A DNA stretch of 64,000 bases from CAYRWR01 sp964428015 (GCA_964428015.1 CAYRWR010000006.1:1-64000), one strand, 5' to 3'. Numbered from the stretch's first letter, positions 34,918-43,376 are shown. Notes: a model not told the origin generated them from the sequence alone. A program made the numbers and translations.

Positions 34918-37133
34918 AGTGCGGTCTGATCGTTTCTTTCGTCGTACATCATTTCCAGTTTTATACCGGGGTTTTCAGTCAAAAAGTTGTCGAAATCATG
35001 GGTACTGATGCGGTATAATCTTGCATACTCTTTGGCCACACAATCGGTTTTGCGCTGGTGGTTGCTGCCGTTTTCTGAAAAACGGGAAGCTATCAAATCT
35101 CCTCGGCTGTATTCTATACCAGTCTCATTCCCTTTACAGTCACACAACACTCCCTCAATGACCAGATAGACATTATCATTGGGATCTCCCTGATGAAAGA
35201 GAAAATCTCCCGGGGAGAGACTAAAGTCATGAACAATAGATTCCAGCTGAGTAATCTGTGATGAGCTTAGTTTGCTGAAATACCGGTTGGATTTTATAAC
35301 ATTCCAGCTTTCACCGTTACGCATTTCTGCTACCTGTTTAATATATGTCTCCACCGGTGTATGGCGAATCAGACGTAGAAAAGCTCCGGCTTCTATGGAA
35401 TAGCTGACTACATGGGTAGCCGCAATCACGTCCGCGGATCGGGGGGTATTCTGAATAATGGATGCTTCTCCAAAATACTCATATGTACCGTATACCTTGT
35501 CTTCCACGTTTTCCAGGCCGCCAATGGAAACATTCCCCATAACTATCACATAAAATTTATCACCTACACTGTCTTTGCGGATGATATAATCACCCCGATT
35601 AAATTCTTCCTTTTTAACAATAAGGAGCAGGTCTTTGAACTTTTCCCGGGGGAGTTCATTGAAGATGTCTATTCGGGAGAAAACATCCAGGACACGGTAG
35701 GCTTCTTCATGGACGTGTTTTTCTACGCTGGGGTACAAAGTCTCCCCGATACCAAAACGTGCCAGTGTAAGATGAGTATCCTGGGGAAAATCCTTGGCAG
35801 CAATGTGATAGACTGTGATTTTTTTCTGAATTTCTTCAGGTAGGCTGTTGAGATAGGAAATGGGAGTATGCAGAGGGGGCACACCAGCTTCATGGTAGAT
35901 AATATCGGCATCCCAGGGAAAATTGAGCAAATGGTCTCTTCTGGCCTGGGAAATGACCCCTTTTTCGAACATTTGGTTTATAATAGTGGGTTCATTTAGA
36001 TGGTCGGAGCTGTACACAAAACTTTTATTCCTATATGAGAAGTGAAAAGCAACAGTGGGTATAGAGTGCAGGGAATAGTAGAAGTTAAATATTGCGCCAT
36101 GAATATTATAGCTTTGATTCATTTTAACGGGAATAAATTCAAATAAAGTCATCAAAGTGGATATGGGCATCCGTGTCAATGCGGAATATTTTCTGAGAAA
36201 ACTCTGCATCACTGTAGGAGTAGTGTAAACTTTAACCTTACCTTCTTCCAGAATCTTCTGGAATGTACCTGAGTCATGATCGGCATGGCAGTGTGTCAGA
36301 ATAAGGGTGTCGATGAGTTTAGGGTTGACATTAGACTCACTGAGCCACTGAGTAGAGTTTACGGGAGGGTCGACCATTATTCCGGTTTTATTTATCCAGA
36401 ACAGGAAGCCGGAGGTGTTCTGCTCATGGTCAAAACCATGGGATGGGCCCAGGCAGGTGATCCCAAACTCCGGAGTTTCAAATGGCTCCTGAAGTGTAGT
36501 ACCCAGATCCAGATGGCCTTTGAATTCCATATGCTCCGGAACTTCAGCAATCAATTCCCCTTTATCATACACCTTCCAGCCTACACCGATCTGCGGAATT
36601 ACTTTTACTTCGCCGATTTCAATACCTTCTTCCGTGATGGGCAGCAGATCGATCATCTTTTCCAGGCTGTTATCTCCCCTGAAATAATCCATTTCTGCTT
36701 TGATATCAGGTATACAGGAACCTTCCTGTATTTCTACTTCTTTATTAATATCTATTTTTTTAGGGCCGAAGGCTGCTTCATTTAATACAGTCTGCATATT
36801 GGTAACAAATCCAGGTTCTACATAAATTTTGCAGCGTCTTTTTAATATAAAAAAGTTAAAATAGATAGGAAATTCCACTTCGGCCATACTGATACCCTGG
36901 CTGGGATGAAAATGGTCATGGGGAAGAATAAATATCTGTGGAACACCCTGGGGTAAAAGTTTTGTGTCCTTAAGCGTCTCCGGAGGAGCCCCAAATTGTA
37001 TATAACCGGCAGAACTGTCTACCAGATATCCTCCCCGCGGCAGGGCTGTGAGTACAGAGGTTAGTCCGGTCAAGCTTTGAATCTTTGCTATGTTAAACTC
37101 CCCATAAAAGAAATCCTTATTGTTATCGGTCAA
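34914..37133 (-). CDS. metallo-beta-lactamase fold fused to two cNMP-binding domains
   Basis: A 739-residue cytoplasmic fusion. The N-terminal part (about 15-230) holds an extra histidine cluster, PHDHFHP. The metallo-beta-lactamase core (about 220-465) has the metal motif THCHADHD (280-287) and SSDHLN and YHEAG later. The first cyclic-nucleotide domain (about 494-600) has a convincing phosphate cassette, YFGEASIIQNTPRSADV; the second (about 618-735) is degenerate at that loop. Such a hydrolase should be switched by cAMP or cGMP. The start is uncertain: TTG at 37133 has only a weak ribosome-binding site and no in-frame ATG is near. Confidence 0.8.
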   Translation of the reverse strand: MTDNNKDFFYGEFNIAKIQSLTGLTSVLTALPRGGYLVDSSAGYIQFGAPPETLKDTKLLPQGVPQIFILPHDHFHPSQGISMAEVEFPIYFNFFILKRRCKIYVEPGFVTNMQTVLNEAAFGPKKIDINKEVEIQEGSCIPDIKAEMDYFRGDNSLEKMIDLLPITEEGIEIGEVKVIPQIGVGWKVYDKGELIAEVPEHMEFKGHLDLGTTLQEPFETPEFGITCLGPSHGFDHEQNTSGFLFWINKTGIMVDPPVNSTQWLSESNVNPKLIDTLILTHCHADHDSGTFQKILEEGKVKVYTTPTVMQSFLRKYSALTRMPISTLMTLFEFIPVKMNQSYNIHGAIFNFYYSLHSIPTVAFHFSYRNKSFVYSSDHLNEPTIINQMFEKGVISQARRDHLLNFPWDADIIYHEAGVPPLHTPISYLNSLPEEIQKKITVYHIAAKDFPQDTHLTLARFGIGETLYPSVEKHVHEEAYRVLDVFSRIDIFNELPREKFKDLLLIVKKEEFNRGDYIIRKDSVGDKFYVIVMGNVSIGGLENVEDKVYGTYEYFGEASIIQNTPRSADVIAATHVVSYSIEAGAFLRLIRHTPVETYIKQVAEMRNGESWNVIKSNRYFSKLSSSQITQLESIVHDFSLSPGDFLFHQGDPNDNVYLVIEGVLCDCKGNETGIEYSRGDLIASRFSENGSNHQRKTDCVAKEYARLYRISTHDFDNFLTENPGIKLEMMYDERNDQTAL

Positions 37134-37214
37134 CTACCGTGCGTAACTGTATACCAGTATTTAAGGTATCTATTTTCAATAAAAAAACTAAAGTCAAGAC
37201 AAACCAATCATGTG

Positions 37215-37243
37215 TTGCGAAATGATTTTCTTCATGATATTAT
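37215..37243 (+). promoter_or_regulatory. sigma70-type promoter of the diguanylate cyclase gene
   Basis: TTGCGA (37215-37220) and TATTAT (37238-37243), spacer 17 bp, about 33 bp before the ATG at 37277, which has GGGGGGAG upstream. Confidence 0.65.
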
Positions 37244-37276
37244 AGTGTTAAGTAGTCACTGACATCCGGGGGGAGT

Positions 37277-38287
37277 ATGGCGCACGACATTATAGAAGTA
37301 AAAAAACTCTATGCCAATATCGGTAAACTCATCACATCCACATTGGATCTGAATGATATTCTCCAGCAGATCATGTCGGAAGTGGACAGTTTCTTCTCTC
37401 CACATCATTGGTCTTTACTGCGGCTGGATCCTAACAGTGAAGATTTGTTCTTTATCATCGTCCAGGGAGTGGAGCTGGAAAAACTGCGGGAAATCAGACT
37501 AAAACCGGGTGAGGGGATCGCCGGGTATGTAGCTCAAAACCGACAGTCTCTCTGTGTATGCAATGTACAGGAAGACCCCCGCTTTTCCAGAAAAGTGGAT
37601 GATCTGACAGGGTTCCAGACAGGCTCAGTACTGGCTGTACCTATCATATATCTGGATACTCTATATGGAGTTATTGAGATAGTAAAACCGGTAGAAGATA
37701 AAGACTGCTACACAGAGGATGATAAACTGGTTTTGGAGTCAATTGCGGATTTCGCCGCCATAGCTTTTGCTAATTCTACTGCTTTTTCTATTTTGGTCGA
37801 CTTATCAGAGATGGACACACTAACCGGGTTTTTTAATCAGAATAAACTGGAAAAAACCATGGCGGCTTTAGAAGATCAGGTACATCACCAGCGCAGTCAC
37901 GATAAAAAAGATCAGGTATTGGTAGTCTTTCTGGACCTGGATGATTTCAAATCTGTTAATGATACCTATGGACACTCCGCGGGGGATAGAGTATTAAGAG
38001 AATTCGCCCGGCGGCTGCGCAGTGTAGTCCGAAATAACGACATGATCTTTCGTATCGGAGGGGATGAATTTTTGTTTTTTATTACAGTAGAAGATACAGA
38101 AAAAGGCAATATAGTCACAGAACGCCTAAATAACGCCTTTCAAAGTCTTCAGCCCTTTCCTGTCAGCGGAAATATAGAGGTAAACTTCTCCTGGGGTATC
38201 AGCCAGGGTTCCTGTGCCCAGGTCCGAGAACTGGTACATCACGCCGATATGGATATGTACAAATTTAAAAATAAAAATAAAGAGTGA
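37277..38287 (+). CDS. GAF-GGDEF diguanylate cyclase
   Basis: An N-terminal GAF sensor (about 15-165) is followed by a GGDEF domain (about 175-335) that makes cyclic di-GMP from two GTP. The active site reads FRIGGDEFLFF, and the inhibitory I-site RNND lies exactly five residues before GGDEF, so product feedback is expected. DTLTGFFNQNKLE marks the usual domain entry. It is soluble and has no TM helix. It is the natural counterpart of the two HD-GYP proteins in the window. It probably shares a transcript with the next gene (12 bp gap). Confidence 0.92.
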   Translation: MAHDIIEVKKLYANIGKLITSTLDLNDILQQIMSEVDSFFSPHHWSLLRLDPNSEDLFFIIVQGVELEKLREIRLKPGEGIAGYVAQNRQSLCVCNVQEDPRFSRKVDDLTGFQTGSVLAVPIIYLDTLYGVIEIVKPVEDKDCYTEDDKLVLESIADFAAIAFANSTAFSILVDLSEMDTLTGFFNQNKLEKTMAALEDQVHHQRSHDKKDQVLVVFLDLDDFKSVNDTYGHSAGDRVLREFARRLRSVVRNNDMIFRIGGDEFLFFITVEDTEKGNIVTERLNNAFQSLQPFPVSGNIEVNFSWGISQGSCAQVRELVHHADMDMYKFKNKNKE

Positions 38288-38299
38288 AAGAGGATACAA

Positions 38300-38806
38300 A
38301 TGAAGATTCTTTCAATAATAATCGTTTTGATATTACTCACAGGAGGAGTGTTGTCATTAGTGGCTTATGGTGCTTCCAGACCCTATCAGGCCACTCTGCT
38401 GACAGCAATCAACTATCCCTTAAAGAGCTCTTACGCATTACTTACCAATGTCTGGGAGTATCCCCTGCTCTTAAATGGTGCGATGAAAGTTGACCTTGTG
38501 GGAACAAATGAACTGGGATTGCCGGTATGGAAAGAAACAGATGAAAAAAACAGTGAGTGGCTGTATCAATATCTGGAATGGAATGGAAGTAATCAGGTAA
38601 GAATGTCCTTACTCAGCAATTCCATGTATCATTACGGGAACTGGGTGTTTTCTCTGAGCGGCAATGAGAAAGTAACCTATATCGCCATAACAGAAAATAG
38701 CCAGTTCAGTAACTGGTGGTATTATTTGCGGGCAATGTTCTTTGGCCGGGATGCAGGTCTCAGAATAAAAATAAATGCTCTGGAAGAGAAATTCCCCATG
38801 CCATAA
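38300..38806 (+). CDS. membrane-anchored SRPBCC/START-like protein
   Basis: A 168-residue protein with an N-terminal signal anchor (about 3-24), then a domain whose opening (SRPYQATLLTAINYPLKSSY then ALLTNVWEYPLLL) resembles the first helix-turn of SRPBCC ligand-binding folds, where a small hydrophobic ligand sits in a deep pocket. The match is by pattern only. Placed directly behind the GGDEF gene, probably in one transcript. AGAGG precedes the ATG. Confidence 0.5.
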   Translation: MKILSIIIVLILLTGGVLSLVAYGASRPYQATLLTAINYPLKSSYALLTNVWEYPLLLNGAMKVDLVGTNELGLPVWKETDEKNSEWLYQYLEWNGSNQVRMSLLSNSMYHYGNWVFSLSGNEKVTYIAITENSQFSNWWYYLRAMFFGRDAGLRIKINALEEKFPMP

Positions 38807-38831
38807 AAAAAACCGCCTGATATACAGGCGG
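38805..38831 (-). terminator. rho-independent terminator of tRNA-Thr
   Basis: CCGCCTG (38813-38819), loop ATATA, CAGGCGG (38825-38831); on the minus strand the stem is followed by eight T residues. It starts right at the stop codon of the converging gene. Confidence 0.85.
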
Positions 38832-38841
38832 TCTCTGGTAT

Positions 38842-38914
38842 AGCCCCCTGTGGGACTCGAACCCACGACCTGCTGATTACAAATCAGCTGCTCTACCAAT
38901 TGAGCTAAAGAGGC
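38842..38914 (-). tRNA. tRNA-Thr (anticodon TGT)
   Basis: A complete cloverleaf on the minus strand: acceptor GCCTCTT pairing with AGGGGGC (with G-U pairs), D arm AGCTCAATTGGTAGAGC, anticodon stem GCTGA/TCAGC with loop TTTGTAA (anticodon TGT, reading ACA), and T arm GTGGG-TTCGAGT-CCCAC. The CCA end is not encoded. It has its own consensus promoter and terminator, so it is a single-gene unit. Confidence 0.95.
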
Positions 38915-38929
38915 ATAAAACAGGTGCAT

Positions 38930-38958
38930 AGTATAGATAAAGGGTCTATATTTGTCAA
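38930..38958 (-). promoter_or_regulatory. consensus promoter of tRNA-Thr
   Basis: Minus-strand TTGACA (38958-38953) and TATACT (38935-38930), spacer 17 bp, directly upstream of the tRNA. Its -35 box lies on the same bases as the -35 box of the divergent lipoprotein promoter. Confidence 0.82.
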
Positions 38959-38980
38959 ATATTGCTCTCCAAGCTATACT
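38952..38980 (+). promoter_or_regulatory. promoter of the lipoprotein gene, divergent from tRNA-Thr
   Basis: TTGTCA (38952-38957) and TATACT (38975-38980), spacer 17 bp, before the ATG at 39010. The -35 box coincides, on the opposite strand, with that of the tRNA promoter. Confidence 0.65.
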
Positions 38981-39009
38981 AAAGAGTCAATTTGCAGGGG
39001 GGAACTATT

Positions 39010-39564
39010 ATGAAAAGTTCAAAAATATTTTTCAGCATGGTACTGGTTATGACACTGGTGTCCTGTGAAACCGTACAGAACATCGTCAAGCCCAAAGACA
39101 CACACTATAAATTCACAGATGATCCTTATGATACATTGGGAGTAGAGGATGCCAAACTCTACAATTATGTCTTCGCGCTTACCAAAAACAGACTAAAATA
39201 TTATGTGGAAAACACCTTCAGTTCCTATCCCGATCTTCTGGGGCTGGTTCTGGAGCTTAAAGTCAGCGGTCATCAATCCATTTTTAAAAATATCGTGGAG
39301 AGCCCGGTGGTACGCGGCTGGCAGATCTATGATGAAGATATCATCGGACTGAATGACAAGGAAGTAGGAGACCTGAACCGGGGGACCTCACCGGAATGTG
39401 AGGTATGTAAATTTCCCAAGGTCCGTTATTATATCCAGGCCAAAGACAATAAGGCCCAGGTCTATGTCAGTTACTGGATACAGCAGTATAAGACCTATAA
39501 TTTTGTTTACATACTTCAGAAACAGGGAAAAGACTGGACTTTTGTAGATAGTATAGAAAAGTAA
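39010..39564 (+). CDS. hypothetical lipoprotein
   Basis: A 184-residue lipoprotein: signal peptide and lipobox LVSC (Cys about 19). The mature part holds mixed alpha/beta sequence with a Cys pair CEVCKFPK (about 128-135) and a C-terminal Tyr-rich beta segment (VYVSYWIQQYKTYNFVYIL). I do not recognise the family. The ATG at 39010 has GGGGGGAA at proper spacing, better than the upstream in-frame start. The next gene begins 9 bp after its stop, so they are likely co-transcribed. Confidence 0.7.
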   Translation: MKSSKIFFSMVLVMTLVSCETVQNIVKPKDTHYKFTDDPYDTLGVEDAKLYNYVFALTKNRLKYYVENTFSSYPDLLGLVLELKVSGHQSIFKNIVESPVVRGWQIYDEDIIGLNDKEVGDLNRGTSPECEVCKFPKVRYYIQAKDNKAQVYVSYWIQQYKTYNFVYILQKQGKDWTFVDSIEK

Positions 39565-39573
39565 ATATCTGCT

Positions 39574-40659
39574 ATGTCTTTGTCTCCGGTCTGGTTTGGA
39601 CCACACAAAGTAGGTGTATCCCCACTCGCATTGAACCCAGATCTTCTACTCAGTGATGACGAGGTGCGGGGTAAGGCCCTCAGGGGTGAGTCTGTTTATA
39701 TCGAGGATTTTCTCGATTCTTCAGGTCAGGGACTGCATTTTTCATTGAAAGTACCGGATTCCGGTATGCTTTTTCCACTGACAGCCGGAAATACTATATC
39801 TTATAGCGGACTTATCTATTTCCCGATACAGGAAGAAATCTCCCACAGTCTGAGCTTTCATCCCCAGGGCTTTCGCTTAACTAATCTTTTAAGAACCGAT
39901 TCAGAATTTGAACACTTTAAGGTGGCGGGCAGATTCCCTCTGATTCTGTTTTCCCATGGTTATGAGAGTGAATTTCTGGTACATTCCACACTTTTAAAGA
40001 TACTGGCCAGTCACGGATTCATAGTAGCCGCTCTTTTCCATGGAGATCGCCGTTTTGGTGATGATCCCATGGGTACACGGGACGAGTCCAGCCCCGTACG
40101 CCGGGAGCGCCTCCTGCTCAGAGGCCTGTCCCTGCGTGCCGCCCTGGACTGGCTGGCCAGGAGCCCTTATCACGATGCCATTGACTGGCAGCACAGCGGG
40201 GGTGTGGGTATTAGCTTTGGTGGAGCTTCTATGATGCTGCTGAGCGGCGCTCCTCTGGATATACCCGGGTATGACCCGGATATTTTACGGGATGCGCGTA
40301 TTCATGCCGCGGCGGCCCAGGTCCCCTATATGGGCTCAGCAGGCTTCCGGTTATGGTCAGAAGACAGGGGTCTGTGGTCAGATGTGGATATCCCCTGGCT
40401 GGGGATTTCCGGCACTGCTGACAGCCTGGCTCCCCTGGAGAGTACCCGCCGGACCCTGTCTCATATCCCGCGCGACAGCTATCTGGTCAGTATGGAGGGG
40501 GAAGAACACTTTATGTCTGCCCGGGGACTTCGTGCCGCTGATACCTGGATCACCACTTTTGTAAAGGCCTTTCTGGCTGGTGATAGCACCGCCCGGTCGG
40601 CTTTTCGTCCCGGTGAGACCGCCGAATGCGGCATCATTAATACCCTGGAGATAGTATGA
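39574..40659 (+). CDS. alpha/beta hydrolase of the PAF-acetylhydrolase/dienelactone type
   Basis: A 361-residue cytoplasmic hydrolase. Oxyanion strand PLILFSHGYESEF (about 128-140), nucleophile elbow GVGISFGGASMML with Ser in GxSxGG (about 213), acidic residue in GISGTADSLAPLES, and the final His in MEGEEHFMSARG. This order fits the platelet-activating-factor acetylhydrolase/dienelactone hydrolase group; the real ester is unknown. There is no signal peptide. Composition changes here: the gene is clearly richer in G and C than those to its left. It overlaps the next gene by four bases. Confidence 0.78.
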   Translation: MSLSPVWFGPHKVGVSPLALNPDLLLSDDEVRGKALRGESVYIEDFLDSSGQGLHFSLKVPDSGMLFPLTAGNTISYSGLIYFPIQEEISHSLSFHPQGFRLTNLLRTDSEFEHFKVAGRFPLILFSHGYESEFLVHSTLLKILASHGFIVAALFHGDRRFGDDPMGTRDESSPVRRERLLLRGLSLRAALDWLARSPYHDAIDWQHSGGVGISFGGASMMLLSGAPLDIPGYDPDILRDARIHAAAAQVPYMGSAGFRLWSEDRGLWSDVDIPWLGISGTADSLAPLESTRRTLSHIPRDSYLVSMEGEEHFMSARGLRAADTWITTFVKAFLAGDSTARSAFRPGETAECGIINTLEIV

Positions 40660-41096
40660 GTCAGTCAATGGAAGCAAAAGTCTATATTATCCCGTCACGT
40701 CTGAGAAGACGTCAGTTAATATTCAGTGTGGTCTTTGGAGCTCTGGGTATACTGTGGATGCTGGGTCCCCGAACGGAAGCCCTACAGTGGGGATTAGTGG
40801 TGTTTTTTTTGCTGGTATGGGCCTCCCTGTTGTGGTCCTGGGTCATACTGCCCACCAGGCTGAGCTTTGGTGCCGATAGTCTCACTGTGACTACCCTGCT
40901 GGGAAATAAAATCCTCTCCTATACCCATATATACAGTGTCAGAGTCATGGCCCAGCCCTTGTGGTGGGGAAGAAAGTACCCGGCTCTGCTCATCCGTTAT
41001 GAGAAGAGGAATGTGCTGATAGCGGGGTTGGCAGAGGATAGTGCGGAATGGGAAGAGGTTAAGTCGAAAGTCGAAAGTCAAAAGTCGAAAGTTTGA
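40656..41096 (+). CDS. two-TM protein with bacterial PH-like domain
   Basis: A 146-residue membrane protein: two helices (about 22-38 and 43-65), then a short beta-rich region with SFGADSLTVTTLLGNKILSY, the form of a bacterial pleckstrin-homology-like domain. The role is unknown. It starts inside the end of the hydrolase gene (ATGA). Its last eleven residues (KSKVESQKSKV) come from a heptanucleotide repeat that has run into the 3' end of the gene, so the natural tail was probably replaced or extended. Confidence 0.6.
   Translation: MSQSMEAKVYIIPSRLRRRQLIFSVVFGALGILWMLGPRTEALQWGLVVFFLLVWASLLWSWVILPTRLSFGADSLTVTTLLGNKILSYTHIYSVRVMAQPLWWGRKYPALLIRYEKRNVLIAGLAEDSAEWEEVKSKVESQKSKV
41061..41092 (+). 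repeat. AAGTCGA heptamer repeat array
   Basis: Tandem AAGTCGA, AAGTCGA, AAGTCAA, AAGTCGA, AAGT. It overlaps the 3' end of the PH-like gene and supplies its stop region. From memory, arrays of this AAGTCRA type are scattered in the genomes of many unrelated bacteria. Confidence 0.75.
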
Positions 41097-41111
41097 GAAA
41101 AGCAGAGATTT

Positions 41112-41579
41112 TCATTTGTTTTCCCCTATCAATCGTTCCCGCATTTCTAGTACCGATAACCTGCTCATCGGGTCGATCCATTCCGGCGCGATAGCTGACA
41201 GCGGCTCCAGTACAAACAGACGCTGGGCGATATAGGGATGGGGTATGGTCAGACCGGGCTCATGGATCACCCGCTCCCCGTAGTACAGGATATCCAGGTC
41301 GATCACGCGGGGACCCCATTTTTCGGCACGGACCCTTCCCGCCTCGCTCTCGATACGGAGCAGGAGGTCCAGCAGCTCCCGGGGAGGCAGGGGCGTGGAT
41401 AGCTCCGCCGCCAGGTTGACAAAATCGGGCTGGTCGGTGCGACCCCAGGCGGGGGTGCGTAGAGGAGGGGAGACGCTTACTATCTCCACCTGGCGGGACA
41501 GACTGCACAGCGCGGCTTTGAGAGAGCGGCCCCGCTGTCCCAGATTGCTGCCCAGGGAGATAAAAATGCGTTCAGTCAT
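41112..41579 (-). CDS. folK: hydroxymethyl-dihydropterin pyrophosphokinase
   Basis: HPPK, which pyrophosphorylates 6-hydroxymethyl-dihydropterin in folate synthesis. A 155-residue protein with ISLGSNLGQRGRSLKAAL at the start, DFVNLAAELST in the middle and the signature VRAEKWGPRVIDLDILYYG near the end, the usual layout. AGGAGG precedes the ATG. It stands alone, without folP or folB, and is far from folA (17 kb). Confidence 0.93.
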   Translation of the reverse strand: MTERIFISLGSNLGQRGRSLKAALCSLSRQVEIVSVSPPLRTPAWGRTDQPDFVNLAAELSTPLPPRELLDLLLRIESEAGRVRAEKWGPRVIDLDILYYGERVIHEPGLTIPHPYIAQRLFVLEPLSAIAPEWIDPMSRLSVLEMRERLIGENK

Positions 41580-41662
41580 GCGTCCTCCTGACGGACCTGA
41601 TTATAGGCCTCTGGCGGTAAAATGGCAAATCTTTGATTTTTCCCTCTTTTAGGATTAAAATA

Positions 41663-41691
41663 TTGACCGCCTGTAATTTTAAATGTAGAAT
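41663..41691 (+). promoter_or_regulatory. sigma70-type promoter of accA
   Basis: TTGACC (41663-41668) and TAGAAT (41686-41691), spacer 17 bp, about 40 bp before the accA ATG. Confidence 0.72.
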
Positions 41692-41730
41692 TTATGTTCC
41701 CTTAGCCACAAATCGCGAGAGAGGTGTGTT

Positions 41731-42702
41731 ATGCCCCAGTTTTACCTGGATTTTGAAAAACCTGTAGAAGAGATAGAGAAGAACATCAATGACCTGACCC
41801 GCAGTGCCCGTCCTCAGCAGGGAGTGGATTTTTCCATAGAGATCACAGAGCTGGAAAAAAAGCGCGATACCGTGCTGGAAAATATCTACCGTAATCTCAC
41901 CCCCTGGCAGATCGTTCAGATTGCCCGACATCCCGAAAGAGCCCTGTTCAGCGACTATGTCAAGCATCTTTTTACCAATTTTATAGAGATTCACGGGGAA
42001 CGCCAGTTCCGGGACGACCCGTCTATCGTATGCGGCCTGGGTATGTTCCAGGGACGCAAGGTTATGATCATCGGTCAGGACAAAGGTAAAGATACCAAAG
42101 AGAAAATCTACCGTAATTTTGGTATGCCCCAGCCGGAAGGCTACCGTAAAGCGCTGCGTGCCATGCGTATTGCGGAAAAATTCAAGCTCCCCATTCTGAC
42201 CTTTATTGACACCGCGGGAGCCTATCCCGGTATTGAAGGCGAAGAGCGCGGTCAGGGTGAAGCCATAGCCCGCAACTTATTTGAGATGTCGGGACTCAAA
42301 ACCCCCATTCTGTCTCTGGTCATCGGAGAGGGCGGCTCCGGCGGCGCGCTGGGTATAGGCGTATCCGACCGTATCCTGATGTTATCCAACTCCTACTACT
42401 CCGTAATCGCTCCTGAATCCTGCGCCTCCATTCTATGGCATGACGCTACCCGCGCAGCTCAGGCTGCTGAAGCCCTTAAGCTGGTCCCCACCGAATTGAT
42501 CAAGTTCGGTATCATCGAAGAAATCATCCAGGAACCCCTGGGCGGCGCGCACCGCGACATCTCGGGTACCATGAGCCGTGTAGGTGAAGCCCTCAAACGC
42601 AATCTGGACGAGCTGGTCCGTATCTCCCCCGTCCGTCTGGTACAGAAGCGCTACGATCGTTTCCGCAAACTGGGTGCCTGGGAAAAGCAGAAAACAATTT
42701 AA
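41731..42702 (+). CDS. accA: acetyl-CoA carboxylase carboxyltransferase subunit alpha
   Basis: Transfers CO2 from carboxybiotin to acetyl-CoA, giving malonyl-CoA, the first step of fatty-acid synthesis. A 323-residue crotonase-fold protein; typical parts are HGERQFRDDPSIVCGLG, FIDTAGAYPGIEGEERGQGE and GEGGSGGALGIGV. Family length and N-terminal LDFEKPVEEIE fit AccA. No accD/B/C is adjacent. Confidence 0.95.
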   Translation: MPQFYLDFEKPVEEIEKNINDLTRSARPQQGVDFSIEITELEKKRDTVLENIYRNLTPWQIVQIARHPERALFSDYVKHLFTNFIEIHGERQFRDDPSIVCGLGMFQGRKVMIIGQDKGKDTKEKIYRNFGMPQPEGYRKALRAMRIAEKFKLPILTFIDTAGAYPGIEGEERGQGEAIARNLFEMSGLKTPILSLVIGEGGSGGALGIGVSDRILMLSNSYYSVIAPESCASILWHDATRAAQAAEALKLVPTELIKFGIIEEIIQEPLGGAHRDISGTMSRVGEALKRNLDELVRISPVRLVQKRYDRFRKLGAWEKQKTI

Positions 42703-43376
42703 AGGAAAAAAGTGGAAAAAAAGGGCCAAGCAGAGGGTGAAGGATTTTCTCCTGAATGGTACTTATATTCCAATTCAAACTGTCATTACAATTAATAGAT
42801 AAATTGCAGAAAGCTTTAAAAAGCATCCTCGCTGCATTCACAACCTCAGCGGGCTCCGCGTTCTCAGCGGTGATGGCACGTGAGTCTTTTCCGATATAAT
42901 CCACAAAAGTCGGCTCTCATCTGATTTTCTCAATACTTTCGCAGAGCGTTAAACACAACGGCACCGCCGACAAGGTCGGGGTATCGCCTCTTTTTCTTTT
43001 TCAGTTGATGTAGTGGTCTGACCCTATCACGTGAGAAGGGACAACCGCCCGAGGGGGCACGCTGGTGGGATGACCCTCAGCGGCGGAAGACGCCTCCACT
43101 AAAGAGCTATCGATAGTCCTGCCGGGGCTAACCAATCTCCCGATTTAAGTATTTTTTAGACTTGTCTGGACATTTGAGATGTCTTTACTTTTCACTTACA
43201 ACTTGATACTGCTCCCCCACAGAAAATGCCCGCCGGTGGGGGGTGGCGGGCATTTCTGGATTTCCTCATCTTTTGGAGGTGGAGTAGAGGAGTGTATGTA
43301 TAATAAGAGCGGGTGGGCCCGGGTGAGGTTAGAAGGGGAAAAAATATTTTTTTATTTTAATGTGGCCGGGCCATTT
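42703..43376. other. non-coding stretch with dispersed-repeat remnants
   Basis: About 670 bp without a credible gene. It holds: a TCAGCGG-rich segment (42841-42873) whose reverse strand reads like the ITAENAEPAEV peptides seen in spurious annotations of many genomes; a small hairpin CCGAC-AAG-GTCGG (42967-42979); AGTGGTCTGACCC (43012-43024); a G/C-rich, possibly structured block (about 43010-43135); and a long inverted repeat at 43214-43255. It reads as a landing site for repeats or decayed mobile DNA, possibly with a structured RNA. Confidence 0.5.
43214..43255. repeat. 11-bp inverted repeat overlapping a second pairing
   Basis: AAATGCCCGCC (43224-43234) pairs perfectly with GGCGGGCATTT (43245-43255). 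CCCCCAC (43214-43220) can also pair with GTGGGGG (43236-43242) in its loop, so two competing or knotted folds are possible. The T run is weak on both strands, so it is not a standard terminator. Confidence 0.6.

Noticed and set aside
42593..42904. Leftward frame reading TAENAEPAE-like peptide
   Set aside because: Such peptides come from dispersed non-coding repeats; it also overlaps the end of accA.
43010..43135. Possible known structured RNA (RNase P, SRP, tmRNA, cobalamin or TPP element)
   Set aside because: None of the conserved signature strings of these families are present; left as an unassigned G/C-rich block.
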